From positions 1 to 60,041 of IMG/VR virus record IMGVR_UViG_3300033155_000947: 60,041 bases of DNA; one strand, written 5' to 3'. A program made the position numbers and the translations under genes. The stretch is from a virus. The notes beneath the pieces were generated by a model. That model saw only the letters and a list, made by a program, of their open reading frames with translations, was not told the DNA's origin and did not search any database. Position 1 is the first letter of the stretch. The number at the start of each line of letters is the position of its first letter. Below, in pieces: positions 39,301 through 48,580 of the stretch.

Positions 39301-42300
39301 TGCAGAGCGGTACGGGCGTGGTACTCGACAAAGACGACCCGCTTGCACGAACTGCGAGCTCGATACCACAGACACCTGCATTCTTAGGCGGGTTCTATAC
39401 CAACGGCGATCAGCTGGTCTATGTATCACTACAGACCGATGAAGTTGACAAAGTACTCGGGTACGCTTTCGGCACCGTCAAGGACGTGAAGAACGTCGCA
39501 GGCGCGGATTATGTAACCGTCGACCCCTCGCTCCCTGTGTCCGCAGACCTCGTACAACTGACGGCTACCAGCTCTATGACCTCGTATGAAGCAAGTACAA
39601 CTCTAAAGCTCGAAGAGCTAGACGGGCTGTTCTCGGACTTCACACGTGCGTACTTGTTCCTCGACAACAGCAAGGTGCCTGCGTTCGAACGTATAGGGAT
39701 GGGCACGTACAAACAGCCGTTGCGCTTAGCAGGTGTTGAGGCCACGAAAATAGGGACAGTAGAAGACAGCCACGGGGCGCTGAAACAATACCCGCCACCT
39801 GCTATTACCCCCACCAACGACCCGAAACTTGTCGGCACGAAACTCCCGAAGGCGGGCGTGGTGGTTTATAACGCACAGACACAGTCGATCCTGTTCATGG
39901 AACCTGCTAACCACTACAATGAGGTGGGCTTGTCCCTGCCGAAAGGTACGGTTGAGGCTGGTGAGACGTTAGAACAAGGGGCTGTGCGTGAGTGTTTCGA
40001 AGAGACGGGGCACGCAGTACGGTTGATCAAGCATATAGGTGACGTACAGAACGTGCGCTGGTTCTTGGCCGAGACCAAAGCCGTGAACACAGATGCGATA
40101 GGCGACGAAACATCGTCCCTTATCTGGGGCGCTCTGACCCCACAGAAGATGCTATACCCTGACCTGCAGTTACGCCTCCGCCCGCGCGATAAGAAGGTCG
40201 TCATGCTGGCGCTGAAACTGCTCGAGGATGCGAACGCATGGGCAGATACGTCCGAAAAGATTATGGCCACTGACGTACAGACAGGAATCACCGGTTATGA
40301 CAAGCACGGGGTGCCGATCGCGGTCAGCCATGTGCCGGTATCAGACTTGACGCCCAAACAGGCGAAGCGGGTTCCGCCCAAGACCACGAATGTGAACGTC
40401 GTGCATACGAAAACCACGAAGAAGACGCACAATACGAAAGCAGTGATAGACTACGTAGAGAACCTCGACGGCGCCGACATCCCTGAAGCCTCTGACGATA
40501 AGAGCACAGGGGGCGGGTCGAACCCTGCGTGGATCATCGAGCGTAACGGTATGAAGTACAGGCTCAAAGCCTCCAAGGAAGGCACCACTAAGGGCGATAA
40601 GATCCGCGCACACGCAGAGGAGAGCGCGTGGGGTCTGATGTCAGCGCTTAAAGCGGACGGAGTGGCGTCTGGTGTCGCCAAGTACAAAGGCAGGGTCGTG
40701 GCGATACAACCGTTGGTTGACGCAGACGTCGAAGCATCGTTCAACACGGACGACGTCTCACACGCGGACGCAGGTGCGTTGCTCTATCAGCACGTCATTG
40801 ATATGTTCATGGGCGACCACGACGGGCACGCAGGCAACTGGCTTCGTGTGAAGGGTAAGCCACTACCTATCGACCGCGGACAGGCGTTCAAATTCCACGT
40901 ACAGGCGGTCAAGAACGGGAGCACGTACATGCCTGAACTGCACCCGTCGCATAACCCTGCGGGCAATGTCGGACAGCCGTTAGCTAAGAAGCTCTTGCTC
41001 GACTGGTCAGCAGGGACGGTAACCCTACCTGAGAGCGCCTTTTCACGTATGGCGTTGGCTCTCACACGCGTCAGACGCATCACAAGCGACGCGCTTCGAC
41101 CTATGTTAGCGAACCTCGCAGACAGCGCAGACGTCTCGGTGGTCGACCTCACCAACTCTGTTTTAATGGCGCAAGCAACCTACCTCGAGTCGTGGACTGC
41201 GGTACTCAAGTCACTACAACCAGACTTCGCGTGGGCGGTTACACCTAAGGGCATCAGCGCCTCGCTGAATAGCCCACTCGAAACGCCTGCGGATATGGGA
41301 CTGCACAATGAAGTCAATGACGTCGTGATGGACGCAGAGCTTATCCAACGCGCGGGCACCAACGGTATCTCGGTCGCCATAGCAGGGTCGCACGTAGAAA
41401 ACCAAGAGGTTCTCGCCAAAGTGGTCAACCTGACGCAGAACGTGGGCGGGCAGTCGCAGGGCACGCTAATGACGTGGAAATTTACCAAGAGCGCCACAGA
41501 ACAGGCGTCCATATTCATACAGAGCCAGCTAGACGAAAACAGTACGATGTCCACGGCTAACACAGGGGCGTCAACCTCGACCGCGAACAACGGTATTATC
41601 CAGCACGTCGGAAACCAGTACCGCTTAATGGCAGAGGATACGGATAATAAGTACTGGGAAATTATGAGCATGATGGCGAAGTCTTACACCTCTCGCCTAT
41701 GCCGGATCGTAGACGAAGCCGAGGCAGGCGCGCTGGGTATACCCGGAGCTAATATCACCCCACCTCGAGGTGGCTGGAGTACGAAAGAGTCGTTTGTCAA
41801 CGGAGAGAGCAAGTTGTCGGACTACTACAAACAAGCTCAGCCGGTTATCGCGCGCATCAAGCAAGAGCACGCCAAGAAACAGGTTACGGGAACCACCGCC
41901 AACGGTGAGCCGTATGCCGTGGTGTACGCTATGCTGTCGCACTATATGGAGAAGCTCAAAGCATTTGACTATGTGTCCGAAAACGAAGCAAAGCTCTTGG
42001 CCGACAACCCGAAAGGCTTAGAGCCTATCGTCATCGTACCGTTTGACTACGTACCGGTCGCAGACAAAGCACAGGAACAAGAACGCGAAGAGCGCTCACG
42101 TGTCGGATCCGGAGCAACCTACTTCACATCCTCGACCGTCAAACTGCCCGGCGTCTCTGCCGTGTCCCACGGGTCAGACACGCACGCACCCGTACCGTAT
42201 TACACGCCCGGAACCGGCCAAGGTCTGTCGCTGAACGTAGGAAAGTCCAAGACATACGCTGTGACGTTCAAGAACGCGCCCGGCGTTACGTTTGCTATGA

Positions 42301-43391
42301 CACAACAGGCAGGCGGGGGCGGTCCTCGCGCATTCTTCGGGAAGTGTTGGGCGTTCATGCCCGGCGTCCCAAGCCCTAAACATATCTCAGCACTGTTACA
42401 GACGATCGAAGAAGCCACAGGGCTTACCATGCGTGGCGCCACCGCAGAAGATCAGGAAGTTGTCTGGCTCGCCAACAACATTACATCATCCGGAGGTAAG
42501 ATCGCACCTCAGGACGGGTCGGTTGCTCCCGTATTGTCCGAGCTCAGTAAGACTATGGAGAAATACGACAGTGAAGGCCCGTCCGACAAACTGCGCACAG
42601 CACTACGTAAAATACTGAAGAAACGCCTCAAAACGAACAACGTGGAAGTGTCGTTAGAGGAGCTCGAAGAGCAGGCGACCACCCACGGACGCGCGCGTGA
42701 GGGCGCACCGCAAGACGAGAACGCAGGAACTATGCACAGCATACGGGCGGGCTGGACACTTGAGTCCCTTAAAAAGGCGTTAACAGCGTCTGGCCTCAAA
42801 GCCGACGCACTAAGGGTGTCGCACCAGCTTGGCATAGCAGGAAGTCCGTCCTCCGCGTTTCAAGGTATTCTACAAGGGGGATCGACTATGTTGGCTCGCC
42901 ATTCGTTCCAAGAGAACGGAGTCGCAGTAGGCGAGTCTTCGGTGGTACCCGCTGGCTCGGTCAAGAATAACGCGAACGGTTCGTCTGCGACCAGCGATAT
43001 ACAACAAGGCGGGGCAGGCGCCTTCGGAGTCTTCCGAAAAACAATGAAATTGGAGTACCTGCTCGAATTCGGTATCGGTCTGCTACTACGCACCGACATC
43101 CAGACTCACGGTACGGGCGACTCCTACGGTAACTGGGAGCTTCAGCGCTACGCCTCTATCCCCGCCCTGATCGAAACTATCCACGCGTCCCCGCTCTCGA
43201 CAGGCGTAGGACCCGCATCATCACCGCAGGTTATACTACGTACGTCCGTGAGCTGGTCGAAGTACTTACAAGGCGTTACCGTGGGAAGCATACACAAAGG
43301 CGCGCAAGGGCAGGCGCTAACGCGCAAAGCTCTCGGAGACGATGCCACGTTCTACAACGGTCAATCCATCGAACAAACCATTAAAGGGTAA
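36324..43391 (+). CDS. giant multidomain protein with Nudix and kinase-like domains (2355 aa)
   Basis: The N-terminal 200 residues are helical, followed by repeated beta-rich modules near 240-800 (for example 'PEPEYTPPSHLATRPEIWGVV' and 'PEPEFEDFAHLATSDYLQSVV', split here). A complete Nudix box runs from Gly1208: G-x5-Glu1214-x7-Arg1222-Glu1223 to Glu1226-Glu1227. A kinase-like fold of the HipA/PI-kinase type follows, with GDHDGHAGNW (1497-1506) and DRG at Asp1517. The C-terminal 800 residues are unrecognised. It probably acts as a head-packaged, ejected protein; this is inference from size and location. Confidence 0.72.
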   Translation: MPLEPLDEAVTINTGDIRQARHKVKLAQPLWSAVFALAQESDALTEYVAPYRAYIQKGEKTPASVINAMPPALGLLFKVMHEAGAGYKQIVQNTAKQEQAEGYGMLAKINDDPDAIADNQQVWSFASDSIRARLFDIARGRNIGSRALRVQQTRKRLAIIIDELFPKDISRFNTAYKTAVKGDFDKLASVWADADPLFAKAIAQTAVAGQTADTATGTDAPDPDLEPAVVDKDSSLSAPPKTKKIGSAYPQWVYAIADANMDDFVQGEDDDAVSAVVTPLNIHDTGVGVSHELFDFPFYVTTGKKKVLEVQGAASAMVSFTTLTNPDGTTEIVPSQTDIEFALFDEQTGKYYVTSDSDLTDVLAGSYKLTAHKPHTQVPQQVKPAPTFANPESLPEPEYTPPSHLATRPEIWGVVLWRTGINQLVFRTYDNSTYSDSTLSQGATWKELTQDAHYGIYLPLVNKEIKLTHLTRKQMHSNLANPVPAVANVPTIIDRSNPFTTPAPAMRVRPDGTKMYLIAVLPLPQGDRYVYARAIYTAIESAHFSKLHKAFQPSDASEDSNIANIPEPEFEDFAHLATSDYLQSVVTWGSPIGGVPTLRYTVYSQDASASLSLSYNETWSELLHSPNHLPYLAQVNKVRTLTNPTHPALRIWLGTEGFKDLSKMTPGAAVSKMLTGNDLASLLDLKLSLIARTDTEDTHYMLVDIIRSSTGSARHVYAMREKNNDGTYGNLSVTITQPKEVAQPEPSEIVPASHPDIPHPTAIGRWFTGSNKASAGDKISVYLVKEGKDFDYATEDAHTLHQTATVIDAPAGKTLSITRHGKITEQVITFSQLLTLGVQYTKDVMSAEEKKKSDQAVSHENKHALFAGAGMNNVTAVTGHMLSAKTHTTAPGAYATTTDINALKAGKDVPDTVLLYYITPHSWVNELGYSIPHVILYRGTIQLDDAGAIVAELMESAESPSSDIHMVTKSVDSGAVLPVTLAKSSPLMPPVSVQSGTGVVLDKDDPLARTASSIPQTPAFLGGFYTNGDQLVYVSLQTDEVDKVLGYAFGTVKDVKNVAGADYVTVDPSLPVSADLVQLTATSSMTSYEASTTLKLEELDGLFSDFTRAYLFLDNSKVPAFERIGMGTYKQPLRLAGVEATKIGTVEDSHGALKQYPPPAITPTNDPKLVGTKLPKAGVVVYNAQTQSILFMEPANHYNEVGLSLPKGTVEAGETLEQGAVRECFEETGHAVRLIKHIGDVQNVRWFLAETKAVNTDAIGDETSSLIWGALTPQKMLYPDLQLRLRPRDKKVVMLALKLLEDANAWADTSEKIMATDVQTGITGYDKHGVPIAVSHVPVSDLTPKQAKRVPPKTTNVNVVHTKTTKKTHNTKAVIDYVENLDGADIPEASDDKSTGGGSNPAWIIERNGMKYRLKASKEGTTKGDKIRAHAEESAWGLMSALKADGVASGVAKYKGRVVAIQPLVDADVEASFNTDDVSHADAGALLYQHVIDMFMGDHDGHAGNWLRVKGKPLPIDRGQAFKFHVQAVKNGSTYMPELHPSHNPAGNVGQPLAKKLLLDWSAGTVTLPESAFSRMALALTRVRRITSDALRPMLANLADSADVSVVDLTNSVLMAQATYLESWTAVLKSLQPDFAWAVTPKGISASLNSPLETPADMGLHNEVNDVVMDAELIQRAGTNGISVAIAGSHVENQEVLAKVVNLTQNVGGQSQGTLMTWKFTKSATEQASIFIQSQLDENSTMSTANTGASTSTANNGIIQHVGNQYRLMAEDTDNKYWEIMSMMAKSYTSRLCRIVDEAEAGALGIPGANITPPRGGWSTKESFVNGESKLSDYYKQAQPVIARIKQEHAKKQVTGTTANGEPYAVVYAMLSHYMEKLKAFDYVSENEAKLLADNPKGLEPIVIVPFDYVPVADKAQEQEREERSRVGSGATYFTSSTVKLPGVSAVSHGSDTHAPVPYYTPGTGQGLSLNVGKSKTYAVTFKNAPGVTFAMTQQAGGGGPRAFFGKCWAFMPGVPSPKHISALLQTIEEATGLTMRGATAEDQEVVWLANNITSSGGKIAPQDGSVAPVLSELSKTMEKYDSEGPSDKLRTALRKILKKRLKTNNVEVSLEELEEQATTHGRAREGAPQDENAGTMHSIRAGWTLESLKKALTASGLKADALRVSHQLGIAGSPSSAFQGILQGGSTMLARHSFQENGVAVGESSVVPAGSVKNNANGSSATSDIQQGGAGAFGVFRKTMKLEYLLEFGIGLLLRTDIQTHGTGDSYGNWELQRYASIPALIETIHASPLSTGVGPASSPQVILRTSVSWSKYLQGVTVGSIHKGAQGQALTRKALGDDATFYNGQSIEQTIKG

Positions 43392-43393
43392 CA

Positions 43394-44143
43394 ATGCTCA
43401 AATTCTTCACACAGTTACAGAACACAGTCGCGACCGGCGCGGAAGTCACCACACCTGCGGGGCTCGTATTCGTCCCTGACGTGGTTTACCGCGTGAGAGG
43501 CGGTATAGTGTTCCGCAGTGGTAAGTGGTGGGAAGACGACAACGATTTCATATACACAGTGACCGGTGATATAGTCGTAACCGATAGCGCTCTGTACATC
43601 CGACCCTCAGCAGGTCTGGCGTCCACCAAGATCGTACCGCTATCAGGGGTTGAGCACGAAGGAGTAAAGGAGTGGCGCAAGGAGCGCGACGAACTCGTAC
43701 GCACGGGCTTGTACGATCAATACATCCAGTCGTACATTAACACAGCTATTACTGACGCCTTTACTCGCCAGACACTACAACAACACCTCCGACTCGTACC
43801 AGCACCACCCGCACCCGCGCGTAACGTCGCTTTTATGCGCGAACGCCTTGCAGGCGTCGACGAAAGTGAGCCACAAACGACCGCAATTCTGGCACTCGCA
43901 GACGACGGTGGCACGTCATTTACGAAAAAAACGCCATGGACGGTGCGAACTTCGTCCGTTTGGCGTGCGCATTTGTCCCATTTTGACTACGATATATCTA
44001 AGGCGTGCGAAGCAATCACAGAACAGGACACACACGGTGTCTCGTATATCGACCCTGAGTATGTGATTCGCACGTCTTCTGCCTCTCTTACCGTTCTGCT
44101 TGCGGAAGTCTCGCAAACATTCCACCCTGTGCAAAGGAAATAA
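43394..44143 (+). CDS. hypothetical head-region protein (249 aa)
   Basis: It starts two bases after the giant gene. The first 100 residues are beta-rich (GLVFVPDVVYRVRGGIVFRSGKWW), the middle helical (TAITDAFTRQTLQQHLRL), then a Pro/Ala linker. The end is another beta section. No family is recognised. Position suggests a capsid or portal-proximal component. Confidence 0.6.
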   Translation: MLKFFTQLQNTVATGAEVTTPAGLVFVPDVVYRVRGGIVFRSGKWWEDDNDFIYTVTGDIVVTDSALYIRPSAGLASTKIVPLSGVEHEGVKEWRKERDELVRTGLYDQYIQSYINTAITDAFTRQTLQQHLRLVPAPPAPARNVAFMRERLAGVDESEPQTTAILALADDGGTSFTKKTPWTVRTSSVWRAHLSHFDYDISKACEAITEQDTHGVSYIDPEYVIRTSSASLTVLLAEVSQTFHPVQRK

Positions 44144-44145
44144 CC

Positions 44146-44541
44146 ATGCCCGTACATCAAACAGCCGTAATCGCCTATGTCCGTACCGCCGCCCCTGCCG
44201 TTGCGGCGCCTGTCCTAGAGTTAACACTCGCAACCGACACTCGCCCTGTTGCTCGCGTGATTAGCCACCGAGTCCAAGCGTTCGCTGAAGAAGTGACACT
44301 ACAGGCGCGCGTATTCGATCCTCGTGCAGGCGTTAACGCTTGGGTAAACCTCGGCTCTGCCGAAGCCATCCCTGCGGGCGGTTTCGCGGACTTGAGCTCG
44401 ATCATCCCTGCGTATGCCAGTAAGTTTGACTTCACGGCACAAGCGTCAGGCTCAGGCGACCAAGTAGAGATCACAACCCGTGGAGCTGAGGGTCTAGTAC
44501 TCTCGTCCTTCAATCAGCACGGTGCTACCGTCGGTACATAA
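44146..44541 (+). CDS. putative capsid-decoration-like protein (131 aa)
   Basis: All-beta, Ala/Val-rich sequence with no charged clusters (IAYVRTAAPAVAAPVLELTLATD, then ITTRGAEGLVLSSF). It begins two bases after the previous gene and precedes another all-beta gene. Such small beta proteins upstream of the major capsid gene are often head decoration or fibre proteins. The assignment rests on composition and position only. Confidence 0.5.
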   Translation: MPVHQTAVIAYVRTAAPAVAAPVLELTLATDTRPVARVISHRVQAFAEEVTLQARVFDPRAGVNAWVNLGSAEAIPAGGFADLSSIIPAYASKFDFTAQASGSGDQVEITTRGAEGLVLSSFNQHGATVGT

Positions 44542-44599
44542 TAAGTAACGTACGAACAGCCTGTCACCTCTCCTGCCGTATCCTACAGAAGGCTCGACC

Positions 44600-45061
44600 A
44601 TGACCCTGCATATTGCCACAATACAAGCCAATATCGGACAAGGTGCTGACGCTCCCTTAACAGGGGACTACACACCGCAGACGATATTCGCAACCCATAA
44701 GAAAAACGCACCTGTTGTGGTCGTTACCGTTCGAAACGCAGGCGACGAACCCGCCGTCCTGAATTTCGGATCTTTAGCGGTTTTCACAGCATCCAGCGCT
44801 ACGATTGCAGACGACCCTGTCGACCCTGCAGATAACACGGTAACGGCACTTGACGGTGTCTTGACCGACGGCACAACTGCGGATACCGTAACGGTGGCTC
44901 CGGGCGCTGTCGAAACTTTCATGCTGGTGACCCTGCATGATTACCTGTTCGTGAACGCCTTACCTACGTCTTCACGCCTTGAGATCTTAGCGAGCGCGTC
45001 TTTGGGCGCCTTGTGCCTGATCAACAACGTGGACGACTTCGACATTTCGGCAATACAGTAA
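44600..45061 (+). CDS. putative beta-sandwich virion protein (153 aa)
   Basis: AGAAGG precedes ATG 44600. Alternating beta strands (APVVVVTVRNAGDEPAVLNFG, DTVTVAPGAVETFMLVTL) resemble an immunoglobulin-like or jelly-roll domain. It lies in the head gene cluster. The exact role is unknown. Confidence 0.5.
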   Translation: MTLHIATIQANIGQGADAPLTGDYTPQTIFATHKKNAPVVVVTVRNAGDEPAVLNFGSLAVFTASSATIADDPVDPADNTVTALDGVLTDGTTADTVTVAPGAVETFMLVTLHDYLFVNALPTSSRLEILASASLGALCLINNVDDFDISAIQ

Positions 45062-45069
45062 GCTGTTGA

Positions 45070-45465
45070 ATGAAAAAACGCGCTAAACAATCCAATCCGC
45101 AAGCACAGGCACCCCTGCCCGTTCGAGCCATTGGGACGTTCCTAGTACTAGCGCGCGACAAAGAGCTAGCCCACTACGGTGAGGATTTCGCGGATTATAT
45201 ACTCCACATGGAGTCTGAAACGAACCCCAACGTACAGAACAGCTACAACTTAGGCAACGACGCCCCCACGGTCGCCCGTATCTTGCGAAGGTACACACCT
45301 GACCAGTATGTCGCAGAAATGATTGTAGACATTGCTACATCCTTCGGCGCCTCCCAGTATGTGTACCACGACGACCGTATCATCCCCTTAAAAGCCCCCA
45401 CAAAGGACGTTCACGATGCCCTTAGACCCCAACAAAAATGGACAAACCCACGCATCAGTGGATGA
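45070..45465 (+). CDS. hypothetical head-region protein (131 aa)
   Basis: A basic N-terminus is followed by a helix-rich domain (IGTFLVLARDKELAHYGEDFADYIL, VARILRRYTPDQYVAEMIVDIA). Its last 50 bases overlap the prohead protease gene in another frame, so the two are probably coupled. Small genes in this position in T4-like phages encode core or assembly factors, but homology is not recognised. Confidence 0.6.
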   Translation: MKKRAKQSNPQAQAPLPVRAIGTFLVLARDKELAHYGEDFADYILHMESETNPNVQNSYNLGNDAPTVARILRRYTPDQYVAEMIVDIATSFGASQYVYHDDRIIPLKAPTKDVHDALRPQQKWTNPRISG

Positions 45466-46966
45466 GTCGGTACTACTCACAGAGAGCGCAGTCGAGGACA
45501 TCGAAATTGCGTACGTACGCCAAGGCGACCGCGCGTATGTGGCGTTAGGCGACGTAAGCGCCTCCGACATCGGAGAAGGTGTCGAGTTGGTTGAGAACAT
45601 TACCGACCTAGACACGACTGAGGTTATGGTTGAGGGTGTTGACGGTAAGCGTCCGATGAACTTTGTGAAAGACGGTACGTGGGTTGTAGAAGGCATCTTC
45701 CAGCGCGCGGACACTGTGAACGTGAATAAGCGTAAATACTCTCGTAAGCTATGGGAACGGGTTCTGTCAGAAGACGGACCTACCATGCGCAATATCCGTG
45801 AGCGGTCTATGATCGGTCAGGTTGAACACCCCGCGGACGGTCGCAGTAACCTTAAGCTCGCCGCTTTGTTGGTAACAAGTAACAAACTACGTGAGGACGG
45901 TATTGTATGGGGTACTGCCGAACTGCTCAACACGCCGGACGGTATGCTCTTGCAAGCGCTGTCTGAGGCTAAGATCAAGTGGGGCATTTCCAGCCGTGGG
46001 CGCGGACGCGTTGACGGAGAGGGCAATGTCGACGAAGAACGGTTCACCCTCGGTACCTACGACGCAGTGTCGTCACCCAGCACGCCCGGAGCCTTCCCAT
46101 CGGCCAAGCGTGTGAAGAGTGCCAGCCGTGCCAAGGGTACGAACGAATCGGTAACCCTGCCCGACGTTCCCGACTTCGAAGGCCTAAGCGAAGACGACCA
46201 AATCGACCTAGCGCGTGACTTCCTCCGTCAGTTTGCCACGGCAACAGGAGAGACTGAAGTGGCGGATACGCTGGACGGTGTATGGAAAGCGGCACTACGT
46301 GTGCCGTCTGTGTCTGAAGGCGATGACAACTCTGCAGACCTACTCGTGGTTAACGACAATCTCCGTGTGGCGAATCGCCAACTGGTTGCCGAACTCGCAG
46401 AGCGGAAGAACGCCACCCCTACCGTCAACGAAAACACAGACAACCCCGATAACACCGACACAGGCGCGGATAACACCGACACCGACAATTTCCTAGACGA
46501 TGGCGCGCTTGATGACGCGGTACGTCAGAACCTACAATTACAAGAACGAATCGAAGCGATCCAAACAGAGTTAGGCGAGACGCAACAAGCTCTCGATGAG
46601 TCTGTGGCTTCGTCAACACAGCTGACAAGTTTGCAGTTAAAGGTTGACGAAACCCGCGCGGAGTACGATGACCTCGTGACGCTCTATGTTGAGCACCGCG
46701 ATCAAGTCGTCGCATACTTGCTTGAGCACGTACCAGCACTACAGAGTGATCCCGAGGCTCTCGGGGATGTGGATAACATCCAATCACTCTTGCAGTTGGC
46801 AGTACAGGCGAAGCGAGTCGCAGTTACTGAAGCGGATAACAGTACTGCACGTATGCCCGATAACAGCACCAAGCCGTCATTAAACCTCGGAAAACGATGC
46901 TTAAATGATGTTGAGGCACCTATCGGAGCACGTCAGGCCGCCGACGCCATTCGTCGTGCGCTCTAA
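45416..46966 (+). CDS. prohead protease fused to a scaffold-like coiled coil (516 aa)
   Basis: The N-terminal 230 residues match the T4 gp21-type serine prohead protease: NVNKRKYSRKLWERVL near 103, catalytic His138 in GQVEHPADG, Ser192/193 in GISSRGRG, and YDAVSSPSTPGA at 215-226. It matures head proteins during assembly. The C-terminal half is acidic linker plus a coiled coil (RIEAIQTELGETQQALDES), as in scaffold proteins, so protease and scaffold are one polypeptide here. AAAGGAC precedes ATG 45416, and the start overlaps the upstream gene. The major capsid gene follows. Confidence 0.85.
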   Translation: MPLDPNKNGQTHASVDESVLLTESAVEDIEIAYVRQGDRAYVALGDVSASDIGEGVELVENITDLDTTEVMVEGVDGKRPMNFVKDGTWVVEGIFQRADTVNVNKRKYSRKLWERVLSEDGPTMRNIRERSMIGQVEHPADGRSNLKLAALLVTSNKLREDGIVWGTAELLNTPDGMLLQALSEAKIKWGISSRGRGRVDGEGNVDEERFTLGTYDAVSSPSTPGAFPSAKRVKSASRAKGTNESVTLPDVPDFEGLSEDDQIDLARDFLRQFATATGETEVADTLDGVWKAALRVPSVSEGDDNSADLLVVNDNLRVANRQLVAELAERKNATPTVNENTDNPDNTDTGADNTDTDNFLDDGALDDAVRQNLQLQERIEAIQTELGETQQALDESVASSTQLTSLQLKVDETRAEYDDLVTLYVEHRDQVVAYLLEHVPALQSDPEALGDVDNIQSLLQLAVQAKRVAVTEADNSTARMPDNSTKPSLNLGKRCLNDVEAPIGARQAADAIRRAL

Positions 46967-46979
46967 TCTCACCCATAAT

Positions 46980-46994
46980 GTGACAAACTGTCAC
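46980..46994 (+). promoter_or_regulatory. palindromic operator copy 7, before the capsid gene
   Basis: GTGACA-AAC-TGTCAC followed by CCGAAC. It ends 19 bases before the ATG of the major capsid gene, so a bound protein or an RNA hairpin here could affect its translation or transcription. No promoter box is visible. Confidence 0.7.
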
Positions 46995-47013
46995 CCGAAC
47001 GAAAGACTACCCC

Positions 47014-48528
47014 ATGTTAATTAATCGTAAAATGTCATCACGCCGATCTTGGATCGAAGAAGGCCTCGAACTCGCAGACGTAAGTGTCGAAGAGGGCGGT
47101 TGGTCTGAGTACTTCGATGCCGAAGTCGACGAAGCTCTCGAAATTAAAGACGACATGACTCGCGCCGCAACTGCGATCGTCCTCGAAAACACAAAACACT
47201 GGTTAGCCAGCAAGGTACGCGGTAAGCGCGACAGCGATGGCAATATCCATATCGACGAAACAACTGCCTCGGGTTCTGTTGGTGGCTTCACCGACTACTT
47301 GTTCCCGATCGTACGCGCCGCGATGCCAAGCAACCCGCTCAATCAGATCGTATCGGTTCAGCCGACCAGCCGTAAGATTGCTACCGTAACCTACTTTGAG
47401 TGGATTTACGGATCCACCAAAGGTAATGTCACCAAAGGCCAACGCCTGTTCGGTGCCAACACAGGTAAGCCTGACAACGGTCGTAACTACAGTGGTGAGC
47501 TCATCGAAGGTGAGTCTATCGCAGTAAGCTCGGGCGCCTCAACCGGTGGTACCCTTCAATGGGTATCAGGCGGTGGCGTACGTCCTGCAACTGTTAGGTT
47601 CGCAGTAACCACCAGTGTCGGTGCTTCAACTATCGGTGACGATGGTCGTGGTAACCTCACAATCACACGTGACGACACAGGCGCCGCGATTGTCGTAGGT
47701 GCGACATCCATCAACTACATCACAGGTGGTTTCTCTATCACCTTGGCAGGACCGGAGACCTTCTCAGCAGGTACCGGCACGGCCACCTACGGTTGGAACA
47801 GTGAAGGCGGTATCCTACCTGAAGTGGACATCAACATCACCACCAGCAGTGTCGACACCGTCCGTCGTGCCCTGCGCATGAACCATACAAGTGAAGCATC
47901 GTTCGACCTTCAGCAAGAGTATGGCACGTCGCTCGACCAAGCGCTTATCAAAGGCGCCGCAGAGCTTCTCAACTTCGAACAGTTCCAGCAGGTACTACGC
48001 GAAATCTGGGCAGTTACCCCGGTAACAAGCACATGGGATCAAACCCCTGCGTCTGGCATCAGCCGTCGTGATCACTTCGAAGGTCTGTTGTACAACCTCA
48101 ACCAAGCCAGCAACAGCATCTGGCGTCGCACCCAAAAGGCTTACGCCAACTGGGCGGTGGTTGACGAAGGCGCCGCGAACATCTTGGAGTCACTACCTGA
48201 CACCCTGTTCAAAAGCGTTCCCGCGCCTAAGAACGTCATGGGCGCTCACCACATCGGTACCATCAAAGGCAAGATCAAGGTGTACAAGTACATCCACCTT
48301 GCCCAAGAGCCGGGTGCTGTGGCAGGCGGTAACATGATCATGGGCTATAAAGGCTCTGAATTCTGGGAAGCTGGCATGGTATGGTCACCTTACCAACTCA
48401 TGTACACGACTGACCCGTTGACAACTGCGGACTTCGTTACCCAACGTGGCGTGGCAACCCGCTACGCGACAAAACTGGTTAATCCGCATATGTTCGCTCG
48501 CGTGAATTTTACTGGCGCAGTCGTATAA
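47014..48528 (+). CDS. major capsid protein (T4 gp23-like)
   Basis: The main shell protein, 504 residues. LFPIVRAAMPSNPLNQIVSVQPTSRKIATVTYFEW (split as 'LFPIVRAAMPSNP' and 'LNQIVSVQPTSRK') is the conserved start of the HK97-fold region in gp23-type capsids. The C-terminal MIMGYKGSEFWEAGMVWSPYQL-like strand and YATKLVNPHMFARV end are also typical. An Ig-like insertion at about 180-265 shares ITGGFSITLAGPETF with the neck gene at 50314. The acidic N-terminus is probably removed by the prohead protease. A terminator follows at 48555. Confidence 0.9.
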   Translation: MLINRKMSSRRSWIEEGLELADVSVEEGGWSEYFDAEVDEALEIKDDMTRAATAIVLENTKHWLASKVRGKRDSDGNIHIDETTASGSVGGFTDYLFPIVRAAMPSNPLNQIVSVQPTSRKIATVTYFEWIYGSTKGNVTKGQRLFGANTGKPDNGRNYSGELIEGESIAVSSGASTGGTLQWVSGGGVRPATVRFAVTTSVGASTIGDDGRGNLTITRDDTGAAIVVGATSINYITGGFSITLAGPETFSAGTGTATYGWNSEGGILPEVDINITTSSVDTVRRALRMNHTSEASFDLQQEYGTSLDQALIKGAAELLNFEQFQQVLREIWAVTPVTSTWDQTPASGISRRDHFEGLLYNLNQASNSIWRRTQKAYANWAVVDEGAANILESLPDTLFKSVPAPKNVMGAHHIGTIKGKIKVYKYIHLAQEPGAVAGGNMIMGYKGSEFWEAGMVWSPYQLMYTTDPLTTADFVTQRGVATRYATKLVNPHMFARVNFTGAVV

Positions 48529-48554
48529 TCGCGTTTATCAGTCTAATAATGAAC

Positions 48555-48579
48555 AAACCCCGAGCAATCGGGGTTTTTT
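48555..48579 (+). terminator. intrinsic terminator after the capsid gene (copy 1)
   Basis: AAACCCCGA and TCGGGGTTT pair around GCAA, and a T-run follows. The same hairpin recurs at 49580 on the other side of the HNH gene. Confidence 0.93.
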
Positions 48580-48580
48580 A

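Noticed and set aside
36324-43391. C-terminal ADP-ribosyltransferase domain in the 2355-aa protein
   Set aside because: An R-S-ExE pattern could not be traced with confidence; only a loose ILRTS and acidic segments are present.
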